A stretch of DNA of 64,000 nt, taken from NCBI RefSeq assembly GCF_904846315.1, contig NZ_CAJHAF010000001.1, positions 558,001 through 622,000 of the forward strand, in the 5' to 3' direction. This document shows positions 15,516 to 25,199 of this stretch, in pieces (the stretch's first letter is position 1; each line of letters starts with the position of its first letter). This DNA comes from Psychrobacter jeotgali. Lineage in GTDB: Bacteria > Pseudomonadota > Gammaproteobacteria > Pseudomonadales > Moraxellaceae. The translations under genes were made by a program, and so were the position numbers. Below the pieces are notes generated by a model, which saw nothing but the letters and a program-made list of their open reading frames with translations, searched no databases and was not told the origin of the DNA.

Positions 15516-18374
15516 ATGACTTTTACTGCTGATTATTATCATTACTGGGGCAAAGCCCAGCCTAATGAAGAGCTTGAAAACTCTCCTTACCATTTACTGA
15601 TTTATCATAGTTTAGATGTGGCTGGGGTGGCTTATCATCTCTTACATGATGACGCGCCTATTATGAATGATTTATCAGCTTATTTGGAAATCCCAAAGTC
15701 TGAATTAAGACAGCTACTATGCTTTTTGATTGGTCTGCATGACTTAGGTAAGTTTGCCTCATCTTTTCAAGGTTTATACCAGCCTGATAATGATGATTTT
15801 TTGCTTAAAGTGGATCGCAATACTTATGCGTATGATAAAAGGCATGATGCACTAGGCTGGTGTTTTTATCAGAATGCCTTATTTAATGGTTATCTAGGCA
15901 ACCTGGATATGGATAGAAAGACAAAACGGCAAATGAAAACAGGGTTATCCATTTTGTTTAATTGTGTACTAGGTCATCATGGCAAGCCAATACAGTTAGA
16001 AGATAGGCCTGTTAATTTTGATGAGCCGTTAGCCGTTGGTGTTAAATACCAGCATGAAATAGACCCAAAAGATTTGCAAGCTGCCAATCAGTGGATTGAC
16101 GACCTAAAAGCCTTGTTTGTGATAGAGCTGCCTGTTGAGCTACTTGCTAATAAAGATTGGCATACTCGTGCTCGGCATATCAGCTGGCAACTATCAGGAG
16201 TGACCATGCTTGCGGATTGGCTAGGGTCAGACAGTACTTACTTTAATTATAACAATGAAGTCATGCTACTAGCAGACTATTGGCAGATGACGCTAGAGAC
16301 TGCTAAGCGCTGCGTCAATGATAAAGGATTAGCGACAATAGCGCCGCCATTACCTTTTATTAGTGTAGAGAACAGTTTTGGTTTTAGTCCATCACCGCTA
16401 CAAGCATGGGCAGAGTCGGTGACCATACATAACTATCCGCAGTTATTTGTACTAGAGGATGTGACAGGTTCTGGTAAGACGGAAGCGGCTTTGACACTCG
16501 CGCATCGATTGATGGCAATGGGCGAGGTAGATGGTTTTTATTTTGGTCTTCCCACTACTGCAACCTCTAATGCGATGTTTGAGCGTATCGAAAGGTTCAT
16601 GCCAACTCTATATTGTAGTACTGACGATAATCAGCCGTCATTGGTACTAGCGCATGGTAGTAAAAACATGAATGAGACTTTTCGTAAACTGGTTGCTAAT
16701 GCCGATAATAATATCTCTTCGATAAACAGCCCTCAAAATACAAGTATTGAAGCAACAGGGGATGAGATCAGCAGTCAGTGTCATGCTTGGTTTGCCAGTA
16801 GTAATAAGCGGGCGTTATTGGCGAATATCGGTGTCGGTACGATTGACCAAGCATTGCTTGCCGCGCTGCCTAAAAAGCACCAACCATTGCGCCTCCTAGG
16901 TTTGCATCATAAAGTGCTCATATTCGATGAGGTACATAGCGCTGATAGCTATATGTTTGAGCTGCTCAAATCCTTGCTACAAGTCCACCTGCATCAAGGC
17001 GGTCATGCTATTTTATTAACAGCCACCTTGAGCTTAGATAAGCGAGAAGCGCTAGCCAAACTATGGCTGGGTCAAGAAGCACCCAGCTATGCCAAAACCG
17101 TCTCTGCAAATGTGACGCAATCTACAAAATTTCCTTTAGCCACACATATTACTACTACAGCAGACACAGACATTGAGACAGTGGTTGAGACGTCAATAAC
17201 CAGCCCAGAGCGGGTATCTCGTAAGCTTAAAGTTGACTTTTTACAGCAGTCGTCAGATGTTGTTGATTATCTAGTCAAAGCTTCACAAAACCATCAATGT
17301 GCGGTATGGGTAAGAAATACAGTGACCGATGCTATTGAAGCCTATGATGAGTTATTGAATGCAGGTGTAGCCGCTGAGAATTTACTCTTATTTCATAGCC
17401 GGTTTGCGCTGGTTGATCGCAGTCGTATTGAATCGACAGTGTTGGATTGGTTTGGTAAACACAGCACACCTGCTAAGCGGGCGGGCAAGATTTTAATAGC
17501 GACGCAGGTATTTCAAGAGTCATTGGATGCTGACGCTGACATTATGGTAAGTGATTTATGTCCTATTGATTATTTGATTCAGCGGGCAGGTAGGCTGCAT
17601 CGCCATAAGCGCGATATATCAGGGCAGAGAATAACAGATAGTCATACCACGGTAGAGTCAAGACCGTCGCCTGTACTGACGATACTGGCACCAAAGTTCA
17701 GCACAGAGCCCAGCGCGAGCTGGTATAGCGAGCTGTTTCCCAAAAGCCAATACGTCTATCGTCACTTAGGTCAGTTATGGCTGACGATGTGTATATTGCA
17801 GCAGCAAAGCTATTTGGATTTGCCCAAAGATGCGCGTCTATTGATTGAATCGGTATACGCTGACGATGCGCAGCAACAAATACCCGAAGCGCTACTGGCT
17901 GATAGTAAAGCTGATATGAGTCAGCAAAAGCGCAAGCAAAACAGCGCTAAAGATGCCTTGATTGATTGGCAACAAGGCTATTGCGAAGACAGTCAAAGTA
18001 GGTGGTTTGGCAGTGAGTCCGCTATCAATAGTGAAGCCAATACGCGCTTTCAAGAGATGCCCACTTGTGAAGTGGTGATACTGAAAACTCATCAAGCTGG
18101 CGATACCAAGCAGATTGGCTTTTATGCTGAAGCTTCTGAATTTCAATTGGAGCTAAGTACGGTTAAGATTGGTGAAAGTATGGCTGATAAGTTGACAGAA
18201 GTGCCCAGCCAATTTGCAAAACAAGTCGCATTATTAAAAGAGCGCTATCGAGGGCTTGAATATAAGCGCCTGTGGCTGGCTGACGCTGATGATCAATTTA
18301 TTTATGATCAAAAGAAGGGTTTGGTTGAAATAAGAAACGACACTAGATGTCGCAATAAAGCTAAATTTTGTTGA
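15516..18374 (+). CDS. cas3: CRISPR-associated helicase/nuclease Cas3
   Basis: 952 aa from the ATG at 15516 (a GTG at 15480 would add 12 residues unlike the family start). The N-terminal HD nuclease has YHSLDVAGVA (His at about 36), IGLHDLGKFASSFQ (HD at about 79-80) and CVLGHHGKP. The superfamily 2 helicase follows: Walker A VTGSGKTEAALT (about 316), DEVH box IFDEVHSAD (about 470), LLTATLS (motif III) and QRAGRLHRHKR (motif VI). Cas3 is recruited by Cascade to the R-loop and degrades target DNA 3' to 5'. First gene of the type I-E operon, 72 nt before cas8e. It is preceded by a terminator, so it must have its own promoter in the 15369-15515 gap. Confidence 0.97.
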   Translation: MTFTADYYHYWGKAQPNEELENSPYHLLIYHSLDVAGVAYHLLHDDAPIMNDLSAYLEIPKSELRQLLCFLIGLHDLGKFASSFQGLYQPDNDDFLLKVDRNTYAYDKRHDALGWCFYQNALFNGYLGNLDMDRKTKRQMKTGLSILFNCVLGHHGKPIQLEDRPVNFDEPLAVGVKYQHEIDPKDLQAANQWIDDLKALFVIELPVELLANKDWHTRARHISWQLSGVTMLADWLGSDSTYFNYNNEVMLLADYWQMTLETAKRCVNDKGLATIAPPLPFISVENSFGFSPSPLQAWAESVTIHNYPQLFVLEDVTGSGKTEAALTLAHRLMAMGEVDGFYFGLPTTATSNAMFERIERFMPTLYCSTDDNQPSLVLAHGSKNMNETFRKLVANADNNISSINSPQNTSIEATGDEISSQCHAWFASSNKRALLANIGVGTIDQALLAALPKKHQPLRLLGLHHKVLIFDEVHSADSYMFELLKSLLQVHLHQGGHAILLTATLSLDKREALAKLWLGQEAPSYAKTVSANVTQSTKFPLATHITTTADTDIETVVETSITSPERVSRKLKVDFLQQSSDVVDYLVKASQNHQCAVWVRNTVTDAIEAYDELLNAGVAAENLLLFHSRFALVDRSRIESTVLDWFGKHSTPAKRAGKILIATQVFQESLDADADIMVSDLCPIDYLIQRAGRLHRHKRDISGQRITDSHTTVESRPSPVLTILAPKFSTEPSASWYSELFPKSQYVYRHLGQLWLTMCILQQQSYLDLPKDARLLIESVYADDAQQQIPEALLADSKADMSQQKRKQNSAKDALIDWQQGYCEDSQSRWFGSESAINSEANTRFQEMPTCEVVILKTHQAGDTKQIGFYAEASEFQLELSTVKIGESMADKLTEVPSQFAKQVALLKERYRGLEYKRLWLADADDQFIYDQKKGLVEIRNDTRCRNKAKFC

Positions 18375-18446
18375 CTTAAATACTTATTAAACGTAGCCTT
18401 TGATAGGTAGATTATAGTTCGATAAACACAATAAAAGAGTGCTGCT

Positions 18447-20051
18447 ATGAATCTGATTACTGATAGCTGGATACCGGCTCTAACGCAAGATGGTAGTAGA
18501 GTTACTATTAAGCCCGCTAAGTTGTCTGAACCCGATATTATGGAGCTGGATTTGCCACGCTTGGATTTTCAGGGTGCTGCTTATCAGCTGCTCATAGGGT
18601 TATTGCAAACGACTTTTGCACCAGCAGATGTAGATGAGTGGATGGACTACTATGATAGTCCGCCTAGCGAAGCTGATTTGCAACTTAGCTTTGATGATGT
18701 CATCCATGCTTTTAATGTAGATAGTGGCGATGCACGTTTTATGCAGGATTTGAACCCTCTGCAAGATGTAAAGTCGGTTAATGGTATCGGTGGCTTACTT
18801 ATCGAAGCACCCGGCGGTAATACGCTTAAATATAATAAAGACTTTTTTATCAAACGTGGTCTAGTTAATCAGCTGTCTGTACCGATGGCAGCACTGGCTT
18901 TATTTACTCTACAAATAAATGCGCCATCGGGCGGCCAAGGTCATCGTACTGGTCTGCGCGGTGGCGGTCCTATGACCACGCTGATACGCCCTAGCAATGC
19001 CAATAGCACGCTCTGGCAAAAGCTGTGGTGGAATATCATTAATAGAGAAGCGTTTGAATACCCTGATCCAGACTTTAGCGATGGCAGTGTCTTTCCTTGG
19101 TTAGCTGAGACTAGAGTCAGTGACAAGACTGGCGAGCCCATCTATAGGGGGGAGGTGCATCCACTGCATGTCTATTGGGCAATGCCGCGGCGTATCCGCC
19201 TAATTATAGACACGCCAACTGATGAGCAAACCGCCAGCGACTTAATAGATGACATCACTGGTGTGCAGTGCAAGCAAGTAGTGAGTCAATACCGCACCCA
19301 AAACTATGGGCATAACTACGAAGGCGATTGGTCACCGCATCCCATCACCCCGTATCGACACAATCCAAAAAAGCCCGAAGACACTCCTTTTTCTATCAAA
19401 GCCCAACCTGGCGGTATCAATTACAAGCTTTGGTATATGCTCACCTTTACCGGTAATGAAAAAGACTCAGGATTTATCCGTGCCAAAGTTTTAGACCACG
19501 CTAATGACATCCATGAAGCGAGTGACGGCGCAATAAGTGCCTCAGGGCTGTGGGCGTTTTCTTACGATATGGATAATATGAAAGCACGTGGGTTTTATAG
19601 TAAAGAGCTGCCTATTTATCACATTCCGCCCAGCCAGCAAACTGATCTGCTAGAGACGGTGCTAAAGCTACATGAGTTGACCGATAGTATTATTAAGCAG
19701 CTGCGCAATAGTATTAAATATAGTTGGATGAGTGAGCGTCAAGCCAAAGATAGCAAAGGCGATATGAGCATGATTGATACTATGTTTTGGCAGCGTAGTG
19801 AGCCCCTATTTTTTAAAGCCGTAGAGAATGCTGTAAATAACGACGGTCAGCTGACTTCAAAACCTGCCATCGAATGGCTGAGTAAAATAAGCAAACTGAC
19901 GGAACAAATTTATGAAGAGCAAGTGCTATCGACTGCGGTGATTAAGCAAAGGCATATGGAGCAGCTTAATAGTTTGCGTGCGTTCTTATACGGCAACAAG
20001 CAGCTAACAGCTTTTAGAAATCGCCATAAGTCAACTAAGGAAAATAGCTAA
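18447..20051 (+). CDS. casA: Cascade large subunit Cas8e (Cse1/CasA)
   Basis: 534 aa. It starts MNLITDSWIPALTQDGSRVT, the family N-terminus, and has the FxxDLNPLQDVKSVNGIG and GLVNQLSVPMAALALFTLQ regions and the GRxTGLRGGGPMTTL Gly-rich segment. The C-terminal four-helix bundle is at about residues 390-530. In Cascade it recognises the PAM and recruits Cas3. Its stop overlaps the next start by one base (TAATG), so translation is coupled with cse2. Confidence 0.95.
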   Translation: MNLITDSWIPALTQDGSRVTIKPAKLSEPDIMELDLPRLDFQGAAYQLLIGLLQTTFAPADVDEWMDYYDSPPSEADLQLSFDDVIHAFNVDSGDARFMQDLNPLQDVKSVNGIGGLLIEAPGGNTLKYNKDFFIKRGLVNQLSVPMAALALFTLQINAPSGGQGHRTGLRGGGPMTTLIRPSNANSTLWQKLWWNIINREAFEYPDPDFSDGSVFPWLAETRVSDKTGEPIYRGEVHPLHVYWAMPRRIRLIIDTPTDEQTASDLIDDITGVQCKQVVSQYRTQNYGHNYEGDWSPHPITPYRHNPKKPEDTPFSIKAQPGGINYKLWYMLTFTGNEKDSGFIRAKVLDHANDIHEASDGAISASGLWAFSYDMDNMKARGFYSKELPIYHIPPSQQTDLLETVLKLHELTDSIIKQLRNSIKYSWMSERQAKDSKGDMSMIDTMFWQRSEPLFFKAVENAVNNDGQLTSKPAIEWLSKISKLTEQIYEEQVLSTAVIKQRHMEQLNSLRAFLYGNKQLTAFRNRHKSTKENS

Positions 20052-20800
20052 TGACTGACACTATAGATAAAGTAGCCTCTACCAATTCGCCCACGAAGCA
20101 GGCCACTCGATATTTGGTTAACTGTACTTTCATTGTGATGGCTTGGCATCAACGCTTGCTAGAGATTAAAAATAAATCACAGCGAGAGCCGTTTCAAGAA
20201 GAAGGTGATAGTCCAACTACGGCTTATCTACAGTTCTTTCGTACGACTATTTCTGCCTCTGACGCCGCAAAACTCAAACGCTGTCAGCATATGGATGATG
20301 TGGCGATGCAGCCGGCTTTTATTGCGCTATGGCAGCAAGTAGAGTCTAAGCTATTGCAAAATGATGCTAATCAAAGCACCTTGGGTAATAAGAGCTCTGA
20401 TAATACTTTTGCAGCATGGTTGGCGGTAGCTTGGGTACTGTCGCAAGTGCGAACTGTCGATGAACGTTATCTAGTTGCCAGCACCGGAAAGAGCAAACGG
20501 CAACTGAATAATACGCTGGCGCGAGTAGCAGGACAGCGCCAAGACGATAGTGAGAGAGCGCTTATCACCCCATTGCGTTTTGAGAAGCTCATATCTGCAC
20601 GTGATCCTGACAATTTTGTGAGTTTGCTTGCGCGTATGGTCGCCCAGCTGCAGCAGCAAGGTCAGGCTATCAATACCATATGGCTAGCAAATGATATATT
20701 GCATTGGTTTGCTGATTATCAGGGCAGCAATTACCGCACGCCAAAAGATAAGCTTACGGTGCAGTGGTCGCTGACTTACTATCAGATGCATAGCGACTAG
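20051..20800 (+). CDS. casB: Cascade small subunit Cse2 (CasB/Cas11)
   Basis: 249 aa, somewhat longer than the E. coli protein (about 160 aa). The core shows the family features TAYLQFFRTTISASDAAKLKR, the helical LIxxVRTVDERYLVASTGKS-type middle and ALITPLRFEKLISARDPDNF, LLARMVAQL near the C-terminus. Two copies sit in the belly of Cascade and stabilise the crRNA-target hybrid. Translationally coupled to casA. Confidence 0.93.
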   Translation: MTDTIDKVASTNSPTKQATRYLVNCTFIVMAWHQRLLEIKNKSQREPFQEEGDSPTTAYLQFFRTTISASDAAKLKRCQHMDDVAMQPAFIALWQQVESKLLQNDANQSTLGNKSSDNTFAAWLAVAWVLSQVRTVDERYLVASTGKSKRQLNNTLARVAGQRQDDSERALITPLRFEKLISARDPDNFVSLLARMVAQLQQQGQAINTIWLANDILHWFADYQGSNYRTPKDKLTVQWSLTYYQMHSD

Positions 20801-20872
20801 ATAAAACTTTAACCCAATACAACACCTTAATATTCACTACCCGTTATTACCCCTAATTATGAGGATTGTCCT

Positions 20873-21937
20873 ATGACGCAATTTATTCAATTACACGTAC
20901 TGACCAGCTATCCGCCTTCTAATCTCAACCGTGATGATATGGGTCGCCCAAAGACTGCTCGTATGGGTAATGCCGAACGTCTGCGTATCAGCTCCCAAAG
21001 CCTAAAGCGTCACTGGCGCGTGTCCGACGTGTTTGAAGAAGCGCTGGCAGGTCATATCGGCACGCGCACCAAGCGCATTGGTACGCAAGTTAAGGAAGCG
21101 CTGATTGCAGGTGGGGTAAAAGATAAAACGATAGAGAATACTGCCAAAGCGATTGCTGAGCAATTTGGCAAAATCAGTGCCAAGCGAGCGCCTGAGATTG
21201 AGCAATTGGTACACATTAGCCCAGCGGAGCAGCAAGCGGTTACCGATTTGGTTAAGCGCGTCATTGAAACGGGGGATGAGCCTACAAAAGATGAGCTAGA
21301 ACTATTGAAGCACGATAACATGGCAGCAGATATTGCCATGTTTGGACGTATGCTTGCCAAGAAGCCAACTTTTAGTGTCGAAGCCGCGTGTCAAGTCGCT
21401 CATGCCATTAGCGTGCAACAAGTGGCGATAGAGGACGATTATTTTACCGCTGTTGATGATTTAAACGATCACAGCGAAGATGCTGGCGCCGCGCATATTG
21501 GCGAGACCAATTTTGCCGCTGCTGTGTTTTACCAATATATCTGTATTAATAAAGACTTGCTACTAGATAATCTAAACGGCGATACTGAGCTTGCCGAAAA
21601 AGCGCTTGCGGCACTCACCGAGGCGGTCGCAACCGTTGCACCATCAGGTAAGCAAAACAGCTTTGGCTCGCGTGCTTTTGCCAGTTATGTCATGGCAGAG
21701 AAGGGTAGTATACAGCCGCGCTCATTATCGGTAGCGTATCTTCGTCCTATCAACACGGACAATGTATTAAGTGATGCTATCAACGGCTTGCAAAACCATC
21801 AGCAGAAGTTTGATAACGTCTATGGTGATTGTGCAGACAGCCGTTATGTCATGGATGTAGAAAATGGCATAGGCAGTTTGGCTGCACTAAAGCAGTTTGT
21901 AAGTAGTGATGGCGAGGCCAATTACCCAACATCATGA
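20873..21937 (+). CDS. casC: Cascade backbone subunit Cas7e (Cse4/CasC)
   Basis: 354 aa. MTQFIQLHVLTSYPPSNLNR and DDMGRPKTARMGNAERLRIS are diagnostic of the Cas7e N-terminus, followed by SSQSLKRHWR. The C-terminal third has TVAPSGKQNSFGSRAFASYV and RPRSLSVAYLRPI-type residues. Six copies form the crRNA-binding filament. AGGATTGTCCT lies before the ATG. Base composition is somewhat GC-richer than the flanking island genes, as is common for cas genes. Confidence 0.96.
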   Translation: MTQFIQLHVLTSYPPSNLNRDDMGRPKTARMGNAERLRISSQSLKRHWRVSDVFEEALAGHIGTRTKRIGTQVKEALIAGGVKDKTIENTAKAIAEQFGKISAKRAPEIEQLVHISPAEQQAVTDLVKRVIETGDEPTKDELELLKHDNMAADIAMFGRMLAKKPTFSVEAACQVAHAISVQQVAIEDDYFTAVDDLNDHSEDAGAAHIGETNFAAAVFYQYICINKDLLLDNLNGDTELAEKALAALTEAVATVAPSGKQNSFGSRAFASYVMAEKGSIQPRSLSVAYLRPINTDNVLSDAINGLQNHQQKFDNVYGDCADSRYVMDVENGIGSLAALKQFVSSDGEANYPTS

Positions 21938-22022
21938 TTGACGACTTATCAGTGTAAATACAAACGGTGGTCGCAGTGACTCTCAAAATCACCAATGCAA
22001 TAATAAGTGATGGAAATTTACT

Positions 22023-22976
22023 ATGGATTATTTAGTCATGCGCTTATACGCGCCAATATCTTCTTGGGGGACGCTGGCGGTAGGAGAGGATAGACCTACG
22101 GTTAACTATCCCACTCGCAGTGCGGTGCTGGGTTTGCTGAGTGCTGCTTTGGGTATCAAGCGTAGTGAGACGCAAAAGCTAAAAGACTTAGCCAATAGCA
22201 TTGGTATTGCGTCTAAAACCTATAGCGAGGGTACTATACTGCGTGACTATCATACGATCCAAACGCCTACTGCTGGTAAGGGTGTTAAGTTTTTTACGCG
22301 CAAGCAAGAGCTACAGAGCGCCAAGGTTGAAACTATTTTATCTTCAAGAGACTACCGCGAAGATGGGCTGTGGGTCGTGGCTATCTGGCTAAAGGCAAAC
22401 GCTAATAGTAGTATGCTTGAATACCAGTTTGACTTACAGCAGCTACAACAAGCGCTGAAGTATCCAAAGTTTACTTTATATCTTGGTCGTAAGTCTTGTC
22501 CTTTATCTCTTCCACTATCGCCGCAGATTGTTACTGCAAGTCATCTAAAAACGGCTTTGGATGTCAGTATAGATGAGCTTTTGGTAACATCGTCACAAGA
22601 TGAGACCGCAGTACAGCCTAATGCCCCAACAGATAAGCGTAACGGGTTTACTAAATGGCAAATTAATGAACTGATAGATACTATTGTCAGTGATAGGTAT
22701 TTACCGACTACCATAGATTATACCGTTATCAATGAGCAAAGTAACCGTCTGCGCCAAGTGACTTATCATTGGGAAGGCGAGATTGAGTTAATGTTTAAAG
22801 ATACGCCGCCAGCTAATATCTTTACCCATCATCATTGGGATGAGCCAACGGATCGTAAGCAGTGGCAGTTTACGCAGCGCATTGGTCATCAGTGGACAAC
22901 GCTTGAGCCTATTAATAATGCTAAAGAGGTAAAAAAAATAATGTCAAATACACCAGATAAGGGAGAGGTGCTATGA
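22023..22976 (+). CDS. casD: Cascade subunit Cas5e (CasD)
   Basis: 317 aa, clearly longer than E. coli CasD (about 224). The N-terminal motif DYLVMRLYAPISSWGTLAVG followed by DRPTVNYPTRSAVLGLLSAA is the Cas5 RAMP signature, and FTLYLGRKSCPLSLPL is the conserved middle. The additional length lies mainly in the C-terminal half (about residues 190-225 and the last 40). It caps the 5' handle of the crRNA. The stop overlaps the next start (ATGA). Confidence 0.94.
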   Translation: MDYLVMRLYAPISSWGTLAVGEDRPTVNYPTRSAVLGLLSAALGIKRSETQKLKDLANSIGIASKTYSEGTILRDYHTIQTPTAGKGVKFFTRKQELQSAKVETILSSRDYREDGLWVVAIWLKANANSSMLEYQFDLQQLQQALKYPKFTLYLGRKSCPLSLPLSPQIVTASHLKTALDVSIDELLVTSSQDETAVQPNAPTDKRNGFTKWQINELIDTIVSDRYLPTTIDYTVINEQSNRLRQVTYHWEGEIELMFKDTPPANIFTHHHWDEPTDRKQWQFTQRIGHQWTTLEPINNAKEVKKIMSNTPDKGEVL

Positions 22977-23776
22977 ATTATCTGAGTAAAGTGACCCTTA
23001 AGCCGAGCATGCATGCCAAGCACTTGTTTGTGAAGGAACAAATAAATCCGCAACGTCCATCATCAATGGGTAACGACACGCCGAAAACCGATAATCCTTA
23101 TCGGGTGCACCAAGCGCTATGGCAACTATTTGATTTGCCACCGGGAAGTGACAGACCCTTTTTGTATAGAGAGTATGAACGTGGTGGGGAGACGTTTTAT
23201 TATGTGTTATCTACCATTAAGCCTAACTTAGACCATCTGTTTTTTAACGTGCATGCTAAAGTTTTTAACCCCAAATTTTTTGCGGGGCAGCGTTTGGCAT
23301 TTGAGTTACGAGCTAACCCTGTCAGTAGTCTAAAGGATGCTCAAGGCAAATCATCTCGGCACGATGTGTTAATGCTCGCTAAGAAGTCGATGATTTCTCA
23401 AGGCTTTGATGATTCTTATAGTATTGATCAAGCCATGTTCGATGCTGGCGTAGACTGGATTACCAGTCAAGAGCGCATGCAAGCATGGGGCGTGGTCATC
23501 CATCCCAATCTAGAGCTGTCTGCTTATACGCAGCACCGACTGCGCCGTAGCAAACAAGACTTAGAGCAGCAAAAGCAAGCTGACGATACTACGGATAAAA
23601 AGCCAACCAAAGCTAAAAAAAAGATGATTCAGTTTTCAAGTCTTGACTATGCAGGCGCACTTGAAATTCAAGATGTAGACTTATTTTATAATCAAATGAT
23701 AAAGGGTTTTGGTAAACAAAAAGCCTTTGGCTGCGGTCTTATGCTTGTCCGTCCACTACGTCAGAACAACCAATAA
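22973..23776 (+). CDS. casE: crRNA endoribonuclease Cas6e (Cse3/CasE)
   Basis: 267 aa against about 200 in E. coli. The N-terminus MNYLSKVTLKPSMHAKHLF, then YRVHQALWQLFDLPPGSDRP with the catalytic-type His, and a C-terminal Gly-rich GFGKQKAFGCGLMLVRPL are diagnostic. The extra length includes a charged insert (about residues 180-215, rich in Lys, Gln and Asp). It cuts the repeat stem to make crRNA and stays on the 3' hairpin. Overlaps casD by 4 nt. Confidence 0.95.
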   Translation: MNYLSKVTLKPSMHAKHLFVKEQINPQRPSSMGNDTPKTDNPYRVHQALWQLFDLPPGSDRPFLYREYERGGETFYYVLSTIKPNLDHLFFNVHAKVFNPKFFAGQRLAFELRANPVSSLKDAQGKSSRHDVLMLAKKSMISQGFDDSYSIDQAMFDAGVDWITSQERMQAWGVVIHPNLELSAYTQHRLRRSKQDLEQQKQADDTTDKKPTKAKKKMIQFSSLDYAGALEIQDVDLFYNQMIKGFGKQKAFGCGLMLVRPLRQNNQ

Positions 23777-23834
23777 TTATTATTCAGTTTTTATAAACTA
23801 CCATTAATACTACAATTACCAGTTGAGTCTACTT

Positions 23835-24752
23835 ATGGCATTTATCCCCCTAAAGCCTATTCCTATTAAAGAGCGTAACTCTATGGTGTTTGTAGAGCGT
23901 GGTCAAATTGACGTCAAGGATGGTGCGTTTGTAGTTATAGACAAAAATGGCGTTCGCATGCATATTCCAGTCGGCTCTACTACTTGTTTAATGTTGGAGC
24001 CAGGGACGCGGATAAGTCATGCTGCTATTGCCTTAGCAGCCAAGACAGGCACGCTGCTTATCTGGGTTGGAGAGGGCGGTGTTCGTCTCTATTCAGTTGG
24101 GCAGCCGGGCGGTGCACGCTCAGATAAATTACTGTATCAAGCCAAACTGGCTCTAGATGAGAAGCTCAGACTAAAAGTCGTCAAAAAAATGTTTGAGATT
24201 CGCTTTAATGAGACAGCACCCAGTCGGCGTAGTGTTAATCAGCTGCGAGGTATTGAAGGGGGGCGAGTCAAAAAAATCTATCAGCGTCTGGCATCAGAGC
24301 ACGGTATGATTTGGAAAGGACGCTCTTATGATCCTAGCGACTGGGACGTGTCAGATGATCTCAATCGCTGTATCAGTGCCGCAACCGCTTGCCTTTATGG
24401 TGTTACCGAAGCCGCAATTTTAGCAGCTGGCTATGCGCCTGCCATTGGATTTTTGCATACTGGAAAACCAAAAAGCTTTGTCTACGATATTGCCGATTTG
24501 GTAAAGTTTGAAACCGTGGTTCCCGTTGCTTTTGAGATTGCCAAGCAAGCGCCTCGCAATCCTGATAGAGAAGTCAGAATCGCTTGCCGTGAGATATTTA
24601 GACAAAGCAAACTGCTAAAAAACTTGATTCCCATGATTGAGGAGGTTTTATCTGCAGGAGAAATTGAACCACCAGAGCCTTATGCGGATGCTCAGCCACC
24701 CGCCATTCCAGAACCTAAGTCTATCGGCAACGAAGGTCATCGTAGTCAGTAG
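23835..24752 (+). CDS. cas1: CRISPR integrase Cas1 (type I-E)
   Basis: 305 aa from the ATG at 23835 (a TTG at 23823 would add four residues); 305 aa is the usual Cas1e length. It begins MAFIPLKPIPIKERNSMVFV and has the family features LIWVGEGGVRLYSVGQPGG, RGIEGGRVKKIYQRLA (catalytic Glu), GYAPAIGFLHTGKPKSFVYD (catalytic His) and the DIADL/F motif. With Cas2 it inserts new spacers at the leader end of the array. A Pro-rich tail is at the C-terminus. Confidence 0.97.
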   Translation: MAFIPLKPIPIKERNSMVFVERGQIDVKDGAFVVIDKNGVRMHIPVGSTTCLMLEPGTRISHAAIALAAKTGTLLIWVGEGGVRLYSVGQPGGARSDKLLYQAKLALDEKLRLKVVKKMFEIRFNETAPSRRSVNQLRGIEGGRVKKIYQRLASEHGMIWKGRSYDPSDWDVSDDLNRCISAATACLYGVTEAAILAAGYAPAIGFLHTGKPKSFVYDIADLVKFETVVPVAFEIAKQAPRNPDREVRIACREIFRQSKLLKNLIPMIEEVLSAGEIEPPEPYADAQPPAIPEPKSIGNEGHRSQ

Positions 24753-24772
24753 ATATCGATATAAGGAGATAG

Positions 24773-25075
<303 letters not shown>

Positions 25076-25199
25076 TATCTTTAATTTCAACAACTTAATC
25101 ATTCAGAAGATGAGTGATATATACTATTTAACAACTAAAAAACTTGGTAGAATAATAACAATAGAAAAATAATAATAATTTCATGGACTTACAACAAGT
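25076..25199 (+). promoter_or_regulatory. CRISPR leader
   Basis: 124 nt of AT-rich DNA between cas2 and the first repeat. A possible promoter is TTGGTA at 25144 with AATAAT at 25168 (18-nt spacing). The degenerate repeats lie at the far end of the array, which confirms that the leader is on this side. Confidence 0.6.

Noticed and set aside
21052..21360. Long minus strand ORF inside cas7
   Set aside because: Lies wholly inside the confident casC gene in the opposite strand and shows no domain; a shadow ORF.
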